63,635 nucleotides of DNA from Telmatospirillum sp. (GTDB taxonomy: Bacteria; Pseudomonadota; Alphaproteobacteria; Rhodospirillales; Magnetospirillaceae): the NCBI GenBank assembly GCA_009712185.1, contig WASQ01000100.1, positions 41,884-105,518 on the forward strand, read 5' to 3'. Numbering within the stretch: the first letter of the stretch is position 1; each line of letters starts with the position of its first letter. Below the pieces are notes generated by a model, which searched no databases, was not told the origin of the DNA, and was given only the letters and a program-made list of their open reading frames with translations. Made by a program: the position numbers and the translations under genes. Below are positions 16,537-25,228 of the stretch, piece by piece.

Positions 16537-17745
16537 ATGGCTGACGACAGCGTAGACGGTGGCGAAGGCCGGTCCTCCGAGGACGAAGAAGCCCTCATGC
16601 GCGAATGGGCCGCCATGGCCGGCGGCGAGGGCGAGGAGGAGGCCGGTGCGGATGCCGTCGGTGCCGGTGATGGTGGCGGCCAGGAGAACGCCGATTCCGT
16701 CGCCGCGGAATGGGAAGCCATGCTGGGCGGTTCCGAGGACGGAGCCGATGCCGAGGCCGGCGACGCCATGGCGGCCGGGACCTCGACCCGCGTTCTGAAC
16801 CAGGACGAGATCGACTCCCTTCTGGGTTTTGACGATTCCGCCGCCGGCAGCGGCGACCGGTCGGGCATCCAGGCAATCCTGAATTCGGCGCTGGTCTCCT
16901 ACGAGCGTCTGCCCATGCTGGAGGTGGTGTTCGACCGCCTCGTGCGCATGATGTCGACCAGCATGCGCAATTTCACGTCGGACAATGTCGAGGTGTCGCT
17001 CGACAACATTCTTTCGCTCCGGTTCGGCGACTATCTGAATTCCATTCCTCTCCCCGCCATGCTGGCGGTGTTCAAGGCCGAGGAGTGGGACAACTATGGA
17101 TTGCTGACGGTCGACTCCTCGCTGATCTATTCGAGCGTTGACGTTCTGCTGGGCGGTCGCCGCGGCACCGCGGCGATGCGGATCGAGGGGCGGCCCTACA
17201 CCACGATCGAGCGCAATCTGGTCGAACGGATGGTCCATGTGGTGCTGGCCGATCTGTCCGCCGCATTCGATCCGTTGTCCCCCGTGACCTTCCGTTTCGA
17301 CCGTCTGGAGACCAATCCGCGGTTCGCGACGATTTCCCGTCCGTCCAATGCCGCGATCGTCGCCAAACTCCGCATCGATATGGAGGACCGCGGCGGCCGT
17401 CTCGAATTGATGCTGCCTTACGCGACCCTGGAGCCGGTCCGTGAACTTCTGTTGCAGATGTTCATGGGCGAAAAGTTCGGTCGCGATTCGATCTGGGAAA
17501 CCCACCTGGCGGAGGAACTGTGGCTGACCGACGTCGAGATGGAGGCTGTGCTCGACGAGCAGGTCATGCCGCTGCGCGACATCCTCAATCTACGTGTCGG
17601 TTCCAAGATCATGCTGAACGCCATGCCGGAATCGACTGTCGAGCTGAGGTGCGGTGATGTGCCGATGTTCGGGGGCAAGATGGGGCGCAAGGGGACCCAT
17701 ATCGCCATCCGGATTGAAGACAAGATCAAGAAGGAACGGGTTTGA
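16537..17745 (+). CDS. fliM: flagellar motor switch protein FliM
   Basis: FliM is the C-ring subunit that binds CheY-P and FliG. The 402-residue product carries the CheY-binding/entry motif LNQDEIDSLLG at about residue 87, instead of at the extreme N-terminus as in enterics. The CheC-like middle domain and the C-terminal SpoA domain (MPLRDILNLRVGSKI) follow. The extra N-terminal part is acidic and contains two similar EW-x-A-M motifs (MREWAAMAGG and AAEWEAMLGG). The start is the ATG at 16537, with only a weak ribosome site. The stop overlaps the next ATG (TGATG), implying coupled translation. Confidence 0.95.
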   Translation: MADDSVDGGEGRSSEDEEALMREWAAMAGGEGEEEAGADAVGAGDGGGQENADSVAAEWEAMLGGSEDGADAEAGDAMAAGTSTRVLNQDEIDSLLGFDDSAAGSGDRSGIQAILNSALVSYERLPMLEVVFDRLVRMMSTSMRNFTSDNVEVSLDNILSLRFGDYLNSIPLPAMLAVFKAEEWDNYGLLTVDSSLIYSSVDVLLGGRRGTAAMRIEGRPYTTIERNLVERMVHVVLADLSAAFDPLSPVTFRFDRLETNPRFATISRPSNAAIVAKLRIDMEDRGGRLELMLPYATLEPVRELLLQMFMGEKFGRDSIWETHLAEELWLTDVEMEAVLDEQVMPLRDILNLRVGSKIMLNAMPESTVELRCGDVPMFGGKMGRKGTHIAIRIEDKIKKERV

Positions 17746-18281
17746 TGGATTACAAGCTCGCTCTCGATCTGATCATCGCTGTGCTGCTGGCGGCGACCAT
17801 TGTCTATGCCGCAATTCTCAACGGGAAGTTGAATCAACTTCGTAAAAACCGTGATGATCTCGCCAAGCTGGTGGCGGCTTTCAATGAGGCTACAGTCCGC
17901 GCAGAGGCAGGAATTCCCAAGTTGAAACGGGTTTCCGAGGAGGCGAGTTCCACCCTTGTGGAACGCGTGGAAAAAGCTCAATCTCTACGCGATGACCTCG
18001 CTTTTATGATCGAACGGGCGGACGCCATGGCCAACCGCCTGGAAGGTGTGGTGCGGTCGGCCCGTACGGAAGGCAAGCCTTCGCCGGCGCCACAGTCGCC
18101 GAGGGGGCCGATCTTGCGTCCGACGGCAACACCGGCGTCGGCGGCGCCGGTGGCGGCGGCGCCGGCCCAGCCGGCGGTATCGGCGATGCCGCCGCTGACG
18201 GCGACCCGGGGCGACGACCTTGAGGACGATCGCTCCGAGGCCGAGCGGGAATTGTTGCGCGCCCTTCAGGCCGTGCGTTGA
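17745..18281 (+). CDS. DUF6468-like membrane-anchored flagellar-cluster protein
   Basis: A 178-residue protein with one N-terminal membrane segment (LIIAVLLAATIVYAAI), a coiled-coil-like middle (about residues 25-105) and an Ala/Pro-rich low-complexity region before an acidic C-terminal helix. Its place between fliM and motE, with a start overlapping the fliM stop, is that of the DUF6468 proteins in related genomes; I make the family call from memory of that context and the N-terminal pattern. The role is unknown, possibly motor or stator related. Confidence 0.7.
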   Translation: MDYKLALDLIIAVLLAATIVYAAILNGKLNQLRKNRDDLAKLVAAFNEATVRAEAGIPKLKRVSEEASSTLVERVEKAQSLRDDLAFMIERADAMANRLEGVVRSARTEGKPSPAPQSPRGPILRPTATPASAAPVAAAPAQPAVSAMPPLTATRGDDLEDDRSEAERELLRALQAVR

Positions 18282-18293
18282 GTTGAGGGACCG

Positions 18294-19139
18294 ATGGCGA
18301 AACAACCCAGATCCACAACTCCTTTTACCGCCGGACAGAAGGTGGCGCAGAGGCGTCGGCAGGCACCGGGGGTGCGGCTTCTTCCCGTGACCATTTTTGT
18401 GGCGGCTTTGATGCTGTCGGTTCGCGTCAATGACATCTGGCGGGGGATCGCGACCAACGGGCTGCCATCGCTCACGCTGAATGAGACGCTGGCGCAGCAG
18501 CCACCGCCGCCGGGTGGACGCAAACGCGGACAGCCGTCGCCGTCTGCCCAGGGCGATAGCGCGGCCCAGACCCCGCCGCAGACGGGGGCACCCACGTCGC
18601 CGGCGGCAGGGACACCGGCCTCGTCCGGCTCCGCACCCGCGGCCGGTGGAACCCAGGCGCCATTGCCGGCGGCCGTGCCGAGCGCGCCGGCGTCGGAAGG
18701 GGAGCCGCCGACGTTCACGCAGAACGAAATCGATGTTCTTCAGAAGCTGGCGGAGCGCCGCGAGGCGCTGGACGCCCGTCAGCGCGATCTCGACCTCCGG
18801 GAAAACATGATCAAGGCGGCTGAAAGCCGGATCGACAAGAAGATCGCGGAGATGAAAACGCTTCAGTCCAATGTCGAGGGAATGCTGAAGCAGGTCGATG
18901 ACCAGGATGACGGCAAGATGAAAAGCCTGGTCAAGATTTACGAAAATATGAAGCCGAAAGACGCTGCGAAAATATTCGAAAAGCTCGACATGCCGATCCT
19001 TCTTGGCGTGATCACCCATATGAAGGAACAGAAGGTCGCGCCGATCATGGAACAGATGGAGCCCGGTTCGGCCAAGCAGCTAACAGATGCTATCGCCATG
19101 CGGCGCGCGACAAAAGCGGAAGGTCAGGGAGGTGGCTGA
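18294..19139 (+). CDS. motE: MotE-family flagellar motor protein
   Basis: MotE is a periplasmic chaperone of the stator partner MotC in rhizobia; homologues share an MgtE-N-like C-terminal domain. The 281-residue product has one membrane segment at about 28-45, a Pro/Ala-rich linker (about 60-135), a coiled coil (LAERREALDARQRDLDLREN), and the C-terminal domain with KIYENMKPKDAAKIFEKLD and APIMEQMEPGSAKQL. It is 12 bp downstream of the DUF6468-like gene. The family is clear; the exact partner in this organism is not known. Confidence 0.85.
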   Translation: MAKQPRSTTPFTAGQKVAQRRRQAPGVRLLPVTIFVAALMLSVRVNDIWRGIATNGLPSLTLNETLAQQPPPPGGRKRGQPSPSAQGDSAAQTPPQTGAPTSPAAGTPASSGSAPAAGGTQAPLPAAVPSAPASEGEPPTFTQNEIDVLQKLAERREALDARQRDLDLRENMIKAAESRIDKKIAEMKTLQSNVEGMLKQVDDQDDGKMKSLVKIYENMKPKDAAKIFEKLDMPILLGVITHMKEQKVAPIMEQMEPGSAKQLTDAIAMRRATKAEGQGGG

Positions 19140-19250
19140 CCCTCGGTCTTAAAAACACTTGATCCAATTGGATTTCCGTATTTTAACTAGAGTCAATACC
19201 ACTGTTGCCACGTTTTGGTAATTTGATCTGTGGCATAAAAGGAGTGACGG

Positions 19251-19637
19251 ATGGCTGTCGACAAAAACATGCATGTTTTGATTGTGGACGATTACAAGAC
19301 CATGTTGCGTATCATCCGCAATCTCCTGCGGCAGATCGGGTTCGTCAACATTGACGAGGCGACCGATGGCTCGATGGCGCTGCAAATGATGCGCGGCGGC
19401 AATTATGGTCTGGTCATCTCCGACTGGAACATGGAGCCGATGACCGGACTCCAGCTCCTGCGCGAGGTTCGCGGCGACGCCAAGCTGAAGAATACGCCTT
19501 TCATCATGGTGACGGCGGAATCGAAATCGGAGAACGTCATTGCGGCCAAGGAAGCCGGCGTTTCCAATTATATCGTCAAGCCGTTCAACGCTGAGACTCT
19601 TCAGGCCAAGATGGTCAGCGTTCTCGGCGAGTTCTAA
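19251..19637 (+). CDS. cheY: chemotaxis response regulator CheY
   Basis: A 128-residue single-domain receiver. All catalytic positions are present: acidic pair D13-D14, phospho-acceptor D58 (LVISDWNMEPMTG), T88 (IMVTAESKS) and K110 (YIVKPFN), numbering close to the enteric CheY. Phosphorylated CheY binds FliM to switch rotation. It is followed 12 bp later by the CheZ-like phosphatase gene. A 111-bp gap separates it from motE, so it may have its own promoter (a weak TTGATC/TTTAAC pair with 17-bp spacing lies there). Confidence 0.95.
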   Translation: MAVDKNMHVLIVDDYKTMLRIIRNLLRQIGFVNIDEATDGSMALQMMRGGNYGLVISDWNMEPMTGLQLLREVRGDAKLKNTPFIMVTAESKSENVIAAKEAGVSNYIVKPFNAETLQAKMVSVLGEF

Positions 19638-19649
19638 GGGAGACCTTCG

Positions 19650-20297
19650 ATGTCATCGACCGTCGATCGGGATCTCGCCCTGCATCTGGACAGTTTGCGG
19701 CAGCAAAAGGGCGAAACGGTCAAGGTCGAGGAGGTGGGAGACGTCGTCCGCTCTCTTCTGACATCCTTGTCCGGCGATGTTTCGGCAGGGGATCTGCGAC
19801 TGTTTTCCGAAGTCCAGGCGCTTGCGACCTACATCCATAACGCCAAGATGGAAATCGCCGCGCTCCGGCCACAGGATATTCAGCACGAGTACATCGCTTC
19901 GGCGACGGATGAACTGGATGCCATTGTCGGTGCTACCGAAAACGCCACGAACGCCATTCTGGATGCCGCAGAAAAACTGGAGTCGTTGACGCCCGACCTC
20001 GCTCCCGAGGTCGGCCAGCGGCTGACCGAGCAGACCACACTCATCTACGAAGCCTGTAATTTCCAGGACATCACGGGGCAACGGATCACCAAGGTGGTGC
20101 GGGCGCTCAAACACATCGAGGAACGTATCGACGCCCTCGTGGAGGCCTTCGGTCCGGAACTCGAAAGGCCGGCGGAGGCCCCTGCGGAAGCGGTGAAGGA
20201 GGGGTTCCCGAGTGACGAGGATCTTCTGAACGGCCCGCAAATGCCTGACCAGGCTCATGATCAGGCGGCGATCGACGCTCTGTTCGACAATTCGTGA
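19650..20297 (+). CDS. cheZ: CheZ-like CheY-P phosphatase
   Basis: A 215-residue, largely helical protein with the CheZ signature around CNFQDITGQRITKV (about residues 131-144), including the catalytic-type Asp and Gln (QD-x-TGQ). The preceding long helices fit the CheZ four-helix bundle. The acidic C-terminal end (PDQAHDQAAIDALF) resembles the CheY-binding tail of CheZ. It lies 12 bp after cheY. Confidence 0.88.
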   Translation: MSSTVDRDLALHLDSLRQQKGETVKVEEVGDVVRSLLTSLSGDVSAGDLRLFSEVQALATYIHNAKMEIAALRPQDIQHEYIASATDELDAIVGATENATNAILDAAEKLESLTPDLAPEVGQRLTEQTTLIYEACNFQDITGQRITKVVRALKHIEERIDALVEAFGPELERPAEAPAEAVKEGFPSDEDLLNGPQMPDQAHDQAAIDALFDNS

Positions 20298-20488
20298 CAG
20301 TCATCATGTCCGGTCGCGCGCCGTGTGGTCCGGCGGGCGGCCGGGGTTCCAGTGCCGTCAGCGATCCCCTCGGTTTTCTTGTGCCATCCCCGGCGGCCGG
20401 GCTCCGGGCGGGCCCGCCGCGGTCGCGGCACCGGGCGGGAGCTATTGCGGTTGAGCCACGGAACCCGGAGCAAGGGGGCACCGAGTAA

Positions 20489-23400
20489 ATGAAGTTTCGG
20501 CGTCTTCGTCGGGTTTTGCCTCTGGCGGTCGCGCTATGCCTTTCCGGCCCTGTCGTTCTTGCCCAGACCGCCGGTCCGTCCCCCCGGGGGACCCTGCATG
20601 ACGGCTTTGCGCGGATGGTGTTCGACTGGGACGGGCCTGTCCAGTATTCCGCGGATGTGATCAATGGTGAGCTGGTGGTCCGCTTCGACCGCCCGATCCA
20701 TGGCGACTTCCACAGCCTGCTGCGGCCGCTGAGCCGCTATCTCCGCGGCGTGTCGGTTTCCGAGGACCATCAGACCGCGAGCTTCATCCTGGCGCATCCG
20801 ATTCAGGTTCGCGCCTTCTCCGGCGACAACAACGCCATCACCGTCGATCTGCTCGATTCTCCCCAGGACACGTCGGCATCCGGCCAGTCGGCATCCGTCC
20901 AGCCGCCAGCCGGCCGTCCGGCCACGGCCCCGTCGTCGGGCGGTGCCGACGGGGCTGCGTCCACCGACGGTCAGCCGGTTTCACTGCTGCCGTCCTCTCC
21001 GAGAGTGCCGTCTGCCGGCACGCCGCCCTCGGGGGAAAGATCCACTCCGACCGCATCCCAGACGCCATCCCCGGCCGCAGGGACGCCGCCCCCCGCCGCG
21101 CCCCGCGCCGCTTCGTCGGGGCCCGGGCGCGGCGAGCCGGGAGGCGCCGTCGAGGTTCGCGCCGGTGAACATGGCACCTTCAACCGGGTCGTCTTCACCT
21201 TCCCGTCGCCGGTGACCTATCGGGTTGAGCAGCAGGGCGGGCATGCCAGCGTCACCTTCGCGAGGTCCGTGAAATTCGACCTCTCTCCGCTTCAGGGGGC
21301 GTTGCCGTCCGACATCTCCGTCCAGGTGGCCGAGGGAGGAACCCGTTCCTCAGGAGTGACCCTCACGCTTCCCGACAGCGCACGCCTGCGGCACTTCACA
21401 TCGGGCCCCAAGGTGGTTATCGATATTGTCCGCGATGCCGCGGCGTCGGCTCCGGCGACCGCGGGCAAGCCGGCCTCCGCCGAGGGCGACCTTGTGCTGC
21501 CGGCGCTGAAGCCTTTGTCCGGACAGGAGCCGCCCAGGCTGCCATCGGAGAGTCTGACCGCCCCGGCCCCGGGATCCCAGCCCCGCCCGCCCGCGGGGAG
21601 CGCCGGTGGAAAACCCGGCCCGTCTCCCGCATCCGCCTCCCCATCGTCGCCGCCTGCGTCGTCCGCATCCTCCGCTTCCCCGGCCAAGGCTGAACCACCC
21701 GCCCCCGCGGCGTCGGCGCGGCCGACAGTGACGCAGGCCCCGGTGGTGCAGGCCCCGGTCGTGCAGGTCCCGGTGGTGCAGATCCCCACCGCGCAGGCTC
21801 CTGCCGCCGTTCCGGCACCGGCCGGCGATAACGACAAGGTCTTCAGCCTCAGCGTGTCCTGGGAAAAGCCGGTCGCGGCCGCCGTTTTCCGCCGTGCCGG
21901 TTATCTGTGGGTCGTTTTCGACCGGAGCCAGGATGTCGATACAAAGCTGCTGCGCCGCCTGGGCGGCGAGGCGGTCGTCGCGGTGGACCAGATCCCCAAC
22001 CGCGAGGCGACGGTCCTGCGCCTGATCGTGCAATCGGACTACGAGCCCAGCGTGCGTCGCGACGGATTGCTCTGGGTGATCGATCTGATGCGTCAGCCCG
22101 CCCTGCCCAAGGACCCGATTCCCGTCACGGCGCCCTCGTCGCTGCCCAATGGCATCGGCATTTCGCTCGCGGTGGCCGATGCCGGCAATGTCGTCACGGT
22201 GACCGACCCCGAGGTCGGGGACAGCATCCTCGTGGTGCCCGTCATTCCCCTGGGCGCCGGTGTCTATCCGGGGCGCGACACGCCCGACGTGGATCTGCTG
22301 CCCACGGTCCAGGGCATTGCCATGGTCCCGCATGTTGACGGGCTTGACGTGCGTCCGACGCGGGGAACCGTTTCGATTTCGCAGGGCAATGGCGGCAGTC
22401 TCCGGCTGTCGGGCGTCGGCGGACGCCAGGTCGCGGCAGCCCGGCAGTCGGCCGCCGAGGGATTCTTCGATGTCGGCACCTGGAAGCGGGGCGGCCCGGA
22501 TGCCTTTGCCGAGGAACGCCGGAAGTTCGAGGCCAATCTTCCGCTGGTCCCGCCGGCCGGCCGCAGTGCCGCGCATATGGAGGCGGCCCGGTTCTTCTTC
22601 GCCAATGGCTTCGCGCCGGAGGCTCTCGGCTTCCTGCGTCTGGCCGCAGGGGAGGATCCGTCCCTTGCCGACACCGGGCCGTTCCGCGCCTTGCGCGGTG
22701 CCAGCAATCTTCTGATGGGGCGGGCCGACGAGGCGGTTGCGGATCTCGACAGTCCGCTGGTCAAGGATGATCCTGAAAGCCGCGTCTGGCAGGCGGCGGC
22801 GCATGTCGCGGCCGGCGATCGTCCCGCCGCCTGGGACAAAGCCCTGGCGGCGGGATTGCCGGCCATCGGCGGCTATCCGAAGCCGCTGGCCTGGCCCATG
22901 GCGGTTCTGGCGGCGAAAGCGTCGCTGGCAGCCGCCGACGACGATGCGGCGCAAAAGTCTCTCGATGTTCTCGACCGGTCGATCATCTCCCCGCGGGAGG
23001 AGGCCCTGCTCGACTATCTGCATGGCGCCCTGAACGAAATGGGCGGGCAGTTCGACAAGGCGATCGACGATTACGAACATGCGGCGAAGGGGGATAACCG
23101 GGAATACCGCGCGCGCGCGGCACTGGCCGAGACTGAGTTGCTTTTGAAGCTGGGACGGATCACGCCGCTTGCAGCGGCCGACCGCCTCGACCATCTCCGG
23201 TTTGCCTGGCGGGAGGAGGACTTCGAGTTCGGCCTGCTGAAGCGGCTGGCCGAGTTGCAGGTTCAAGCCGGGGCCTATCCGGAGGCACTGCGCACCATGC
23301 GTTCGGTGGTCAACAACTATCCCGACAATAAACGGGTGTCGGAAGTGTCCTCGATGATGAGCGACACCTTCTCCCGCCTCTATCTCGGCGGGGTGGCCGA

Positions 23401-24169
23401 CAGCATGTCGCCGGTATCGGCGATCGGGCTTTACGACGAGTTCCGTGATCTGACGCCGACAGGGGCCAAGGGCGACGAGATGATCCGCCGTCTGGCCGAC
23501 CGTCTGGCCTCGGTCGATCTTCTTGACCGCGCCGCCGAACTTTTGAAACATCAGGTGTCATTCCGGCTCCAAGGGCTCGACAAGGGACGGGTCGGCGCCC
23601 AGCTTGCCCTGCTCGATCTGCTGAACCAGCAGCCACAGGCTGCCCTGGATGCGATCAACGGCAGCGATGCGCCGGGATTGCCCGATGACCTGCAGCGGCA
23701 GAGGCGTCATCTGAAAGCCCGGGCTCTGTCGGACGTCGATCATGTCCCGGAGGCGATCCAGCTTCTCGCCGGAGACAATAGTGCCGAGGCGCAGCAGCTC
23801 AGGGCGGAGATCTACTGGCGCAAGCAGGACTGGGGCAATGCCGCGCAGGCGCTGGAGGTCATGGTGCCGCCTCCGGACCGTGGCGCGAAACTGGACGATG
23901 CCTCGGCCCGTCTTGTCCTGGCCTGGGCGACCTGTCTGGTGCTCGGCAATGACGAGCGCGGTCTGGCCGCTCTCCGGCGCGGCTTCGGGGCCGCCCTGTC
24001 CGGGACCTCCTATAACGACGGCTTCGCCCTTCTGACCAGCGCTCTCGACAAGGATGTACCGGACATGCCGGCCATCGCGCAAAAGATCAAGGAGGCGCAG
24101 GGCTTTCAGACCTTCATGGGGACCTACAAAAAGCGGCTTCAGTCGGGCGGCCTGTCGGCGATCAACTGA
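20489..24169 (+). CDS. large periplasmic AMIN-like/TPR protein of the flagellar cluster
   Basis: A 1226-residue protein with a Sec signal peptide (residues 1-25, ending VLAQT). Three segments resemble AMIN-type beta domains: about 27-120 (DGFARMVFDWDGPVQYSAD), 225-320 (EHGTFNRVVFTFPSPVTY) and 440-530 (FSLSVSWEKPVAAAVFRRAG). They are joined by Pro/Ala-rich linkers; one holds four copies of a 5-residue repeat (QAPVV-like, 21734-21793). Residues about 690-1226 are TPR-like helical repeats. It lies between cheZ and flhX on the same strand. AMIN domains usually target proteins to peptidoglycan or the envelope, so a role in envelope anchoring of the motor is possible, but I know of no characterised homologue. 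Confidence 0.85.
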   Translation: MKFRRLRRVLPLAVALCLSGPVVLAQTAGPSPRGTLHDGFARMVFDWDGPVQYSADVINGELVVRFDRPIHGDFHSLLRPLSRYLRGVSVSEDHQTASFILAHPIQVRAFSGDNNAITVDLLDSPQDTSASGQSASVQPPAGRPATAPSSGGADGAASTDGQPVSLLPSSPRVPSAGTPPSGERSTPTASQTPSPAAGTPPPAAPRAASSGPGRGEPGGAVEVRAGEHGTFNRVVFTFPSPVTYRVEQQGGHASVTFARSVKFDLSPLQGALPSDISVQVAEGGTRSSGVTLTLPDSARLRHFTSGPKVVIDIVRDAAASAPATAGKPASAEGDLVLPALKPLSGQEPPRLPSESLTAPAPGSQPRPPAGSAGGKPGPSPASASPSSPPASSASSASPAKAEPPAPAASARPTVTQAPVVQAPVVQVPVVQIPTAQAPAAVPAPAGDNDKVFSLSVSWEKPVAAAVFRRAGYLWVVFDRSQDVDTKLLRRLGGEAVVAVDQIPNREATVLRLIVQSDYEPSVRRDGLLWVIDLMRQPALPKDPIPVTAPSSLPNGIGISLAVADAGNVVTVTDPEVGDSILVVPVIPLGAGVYPGRDTPDVDLLPTVQGIAMVPHVDGLDVRPTRGTVSISQGNGGSLRLSGVGGRQVAAARQSAAEGFFDVGTWKRGGPDAFAEERRKFEANLPLVPPAGRSAAHMEAARFFFANGFAPEALGFLRLAAGEDPSLADTGPFRALRGASNLLMGRADEAVADLDSPLVKDDPESRVWQAAAHVAAGDRPAAWDKALAAGLPAIGGYPKPLAWPMAVLAAKASLAAADDDAAQKSLDVLDRSIISPREEALLDYLHGALNEMGGQFDKAIDDYEHAAKGDNREYRARAALAETELLLKLGRITPLAAADRLDHLRFAWREEDFEFGLLKRLAELQVQAGAYPEALRTMRSVVNNYPDNKRVSEVSSMMSDTFSRLYLGGVADSMSPVSAIGLYDEFRDLTPTGAKGDEMIRRLADRLASVDLLDRAAELLKHQVSFRLQGLDKGRVGAQLALLDLLNQQPQAALDAINGSDAPGLPDDLQRQRRHLKARALSDVDHVPEAIQLLAGDNSAEAQQLRAEIYWRKQDWGNAAQALEVMVPPPDRGAKLDDASARLVLAWATCLVLGNDERGLAALRRGFGAALSGTSYNDGFALLTSALDKDVPDMPAIAQKIKEAQGFQTFMGTYKKRLQSGGLSAIN
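21734..21793 (+). repeat. 15-bp coding tandem repeat, four copies
   Basis: Four in-frame 15-bp units of the form CAGGYCCCGGTGGTG encode QAPVV, QAPVV, QVPVV and QIPTA in the linker between the second and third AMIN-like domains. Unit length is a multiple of three, so copy-number change would alter linker length without frameshift. Confidence 0.8.
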
Positions 24170-24243
24170 GGGCGGACGGGACACTGTCCGCCTGCCTTCC
24201 GGGACGGGGCAGACCCGTCCTGCCCGGGCGGCGGAGCCAGGGT

Positions 24244-24258
24244 TTAAGCCTTTCTTAA
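24244..24258 (+). promoter_or_regulatory. perfect CtrA-type site upstream of flhX-fliO-fliP
   Basis: TTAA-GCCTTTC-TTAA is an exact match to the CtrA full-site consensus TTAA-N7-TTAA. It lies 48 bp before the flhX GTG and after the end of the AMIN/TPR gene, consistent with an operon promoter. It is also part of a small hairpin (GCCTTT-CTT-AAAGGC), so a terminator-like role is an alternative, although no U-tract follows. Confidence 0.55.
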
Positions 24259-24305
24259 AGGCGGACGGAGCATGGTTTCAGGAGCAACATCCGAAAGGCG
24301 GGATC

Positions 24306-24635
24306 GTGGCGGCGGACGACGGCAAGGATGCGAAGGCGGCCCGGCGCGAGATCGCGGTTGCCCTCTCCTATCGTCCGCAGGCGGGCGATCAGGCGCCACG
24401 GGTGGTGGCAAGCGGACGGGGCGAGACGGCCCGCGGGATCCTGGAGCGCGCGTTCAAAAGCGGCGTCAAGGTCCGCGAGGACGCCGATCTGGCGGAGCTT
24501 TTGTCGCTTGTCGATGTCGACAGTGTCATTCCACTGGAAGCGTTTATGGCGGTCGCGGAAATACTCGCCTATGTCTATCGGGCCAATCAGCAGGCGGCGC
24601 CGGATCCCCTGTTCGGGGAGGGAGGGTTGACATGA
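24306..24635 (+). CDS. flhX: FlhX: stand-alone FlhB C-terminal-domain protein
   Basis: A 109-residue soluble protein resembling only the cytoplasmic C-terminal domain of FlhB: AVALSYRPQAGDQAPRVVAS, then GILERAFKSGVKVREDADLA and the final AEILAYVYRANQ helix. The autocleavage NPTH tetrapeptide is replaced by LSYR. The start is taken as the GTG at 24306 after AAAGGCGGG, because no in-frame ATG exists near. In Salmonella-type bacteria such FlhX/FlhB2 proteins can partly replace the FlhB domain in export. The stop overlaps the next ATG (ATGA). Full-length flhB is also present at 28679. Confidence 0.8.
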   Translation: MAADDGKDAKAARREIAVALSYRPQAGDQAPRVVASGRGETARGILERAFKSGVKVREDADLAELLSLVDVDSVIPLEAFMAVAEILAYVYRANQQAAPDPLFGEGGLT

Positions 24636-24910
24636 CCTGCGATCCGTCGACCCGCGAAGAGCTTTCCAAGGTTTCATCGCTGGCCCTGACCGCCCGGCGC
24701 CTGATCGCGTCCGGCAAGCTGGTCGATCTGTCCGCTCTGGAGGAACGGGTGCGGGCCGTCTGCGAAACGATCGGATCCATGCCCCGCGAGGACGGTCAGG
24801 ATCTCATCGGCGATATGGAGGCGCTGATCGGCCGGCTGGACCAGCTTGAGAGAGATTTGCAAAAACGCCTTGCCGAAAGCGGCGACGACGTGCCATCGGC
24901 CGGACGCTGA
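24632..24910 (+). CDS. small helical flagellar-cluster protein, unknown
   Basis: A 92-residue protein whose ATG overlaps the flhX stop and which ends 6 bp before fliO, so it is translationally coupled in a flagellar export operon. It is predicted helical, with a C-terminal coiled-coil-like segment (MEALIGRLDQLERDLQKRLA) and no membrane segment. Size and position would suit an export chaperone (FliT-like), but no motif proves it. Confidence 0.75.
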   Translation: MTCDPSTREELSKVSSLALTARRLIASGKLVDLSALEERVRAVCETIGSMPREDGQDLIGDMEALIGRLDQLERDLQKRLAESGDDVPSAGR

Positions 24911-24916
24911 CGGGTC

Positions 24917-25228
24917 ATGGATTGGGATCTCTATTTTCGGGCCGTTCTGGCGCTGGGGGTCGTCCTGGCGCTGATTGCCGCGGCTGCGTGGGTGGCGCGC
25001 CGTTATGGACTGGGAGGGGCCCTGGCCCTTGGGCGCAAGGCCCGTCGTCTGGCGCTGGTCGAGGTGCTGCCCCTTGACAATCGGCGCCGTCTGGTTCTGG
25101 TACGCAAGGACGGTGTCGAGCATCTTCTGCTGATCGGCGGGGCATCGGATCTGGTGGTGGAAAAGGGGTGGTCGTCCTCCGACGAGGATCTGGACGCCGC
25201 CGTCGAGGAAAAGGATAAGGATCGGTGA
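24917..25228 (+). CDS. fliO: flagellar export protein FliO
   Basis: FliO is a small membrane protein that helps assemble the FliP ring. The 103-residue product has one N-terminal membrane segment (VLALGVVLALIAAAAWVARR) and the short cytoplasmic domain with LALVEVLPLDNRRRLVLVR and GVEHLLLIG, as typical of FliO. Its stop overlaps the GTG start of fliP, which supports the identity. Confidence 0.92.
   Translation: MDWDLYFRAVLALGVVLALIAAAAWVARRYGLGGALALGRKARRLALVEVLPLDNRRRLVLVRKDGVEHLLLIGGASDLVVEKGWSSSDEDLDAAVEEKDKDR

Noticed and set aside
21350-23551. 733-codon minus-strand frame inside the AMIN/TPR gene
   Set aside because: Antisense shadow: Arg/His-rich, no ribosome site, no motif; the plus-strand gene has a signal peptide and TPRs.
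24054-24305. Upstream extension of flhX into the AMIN/TPR gene
   Set aside because: The in-frame stretch overlaps the end of another gene, is Arg/Ser-rich and lacks similarity to FlhB; the GTG at 24306 has the ribosome site.
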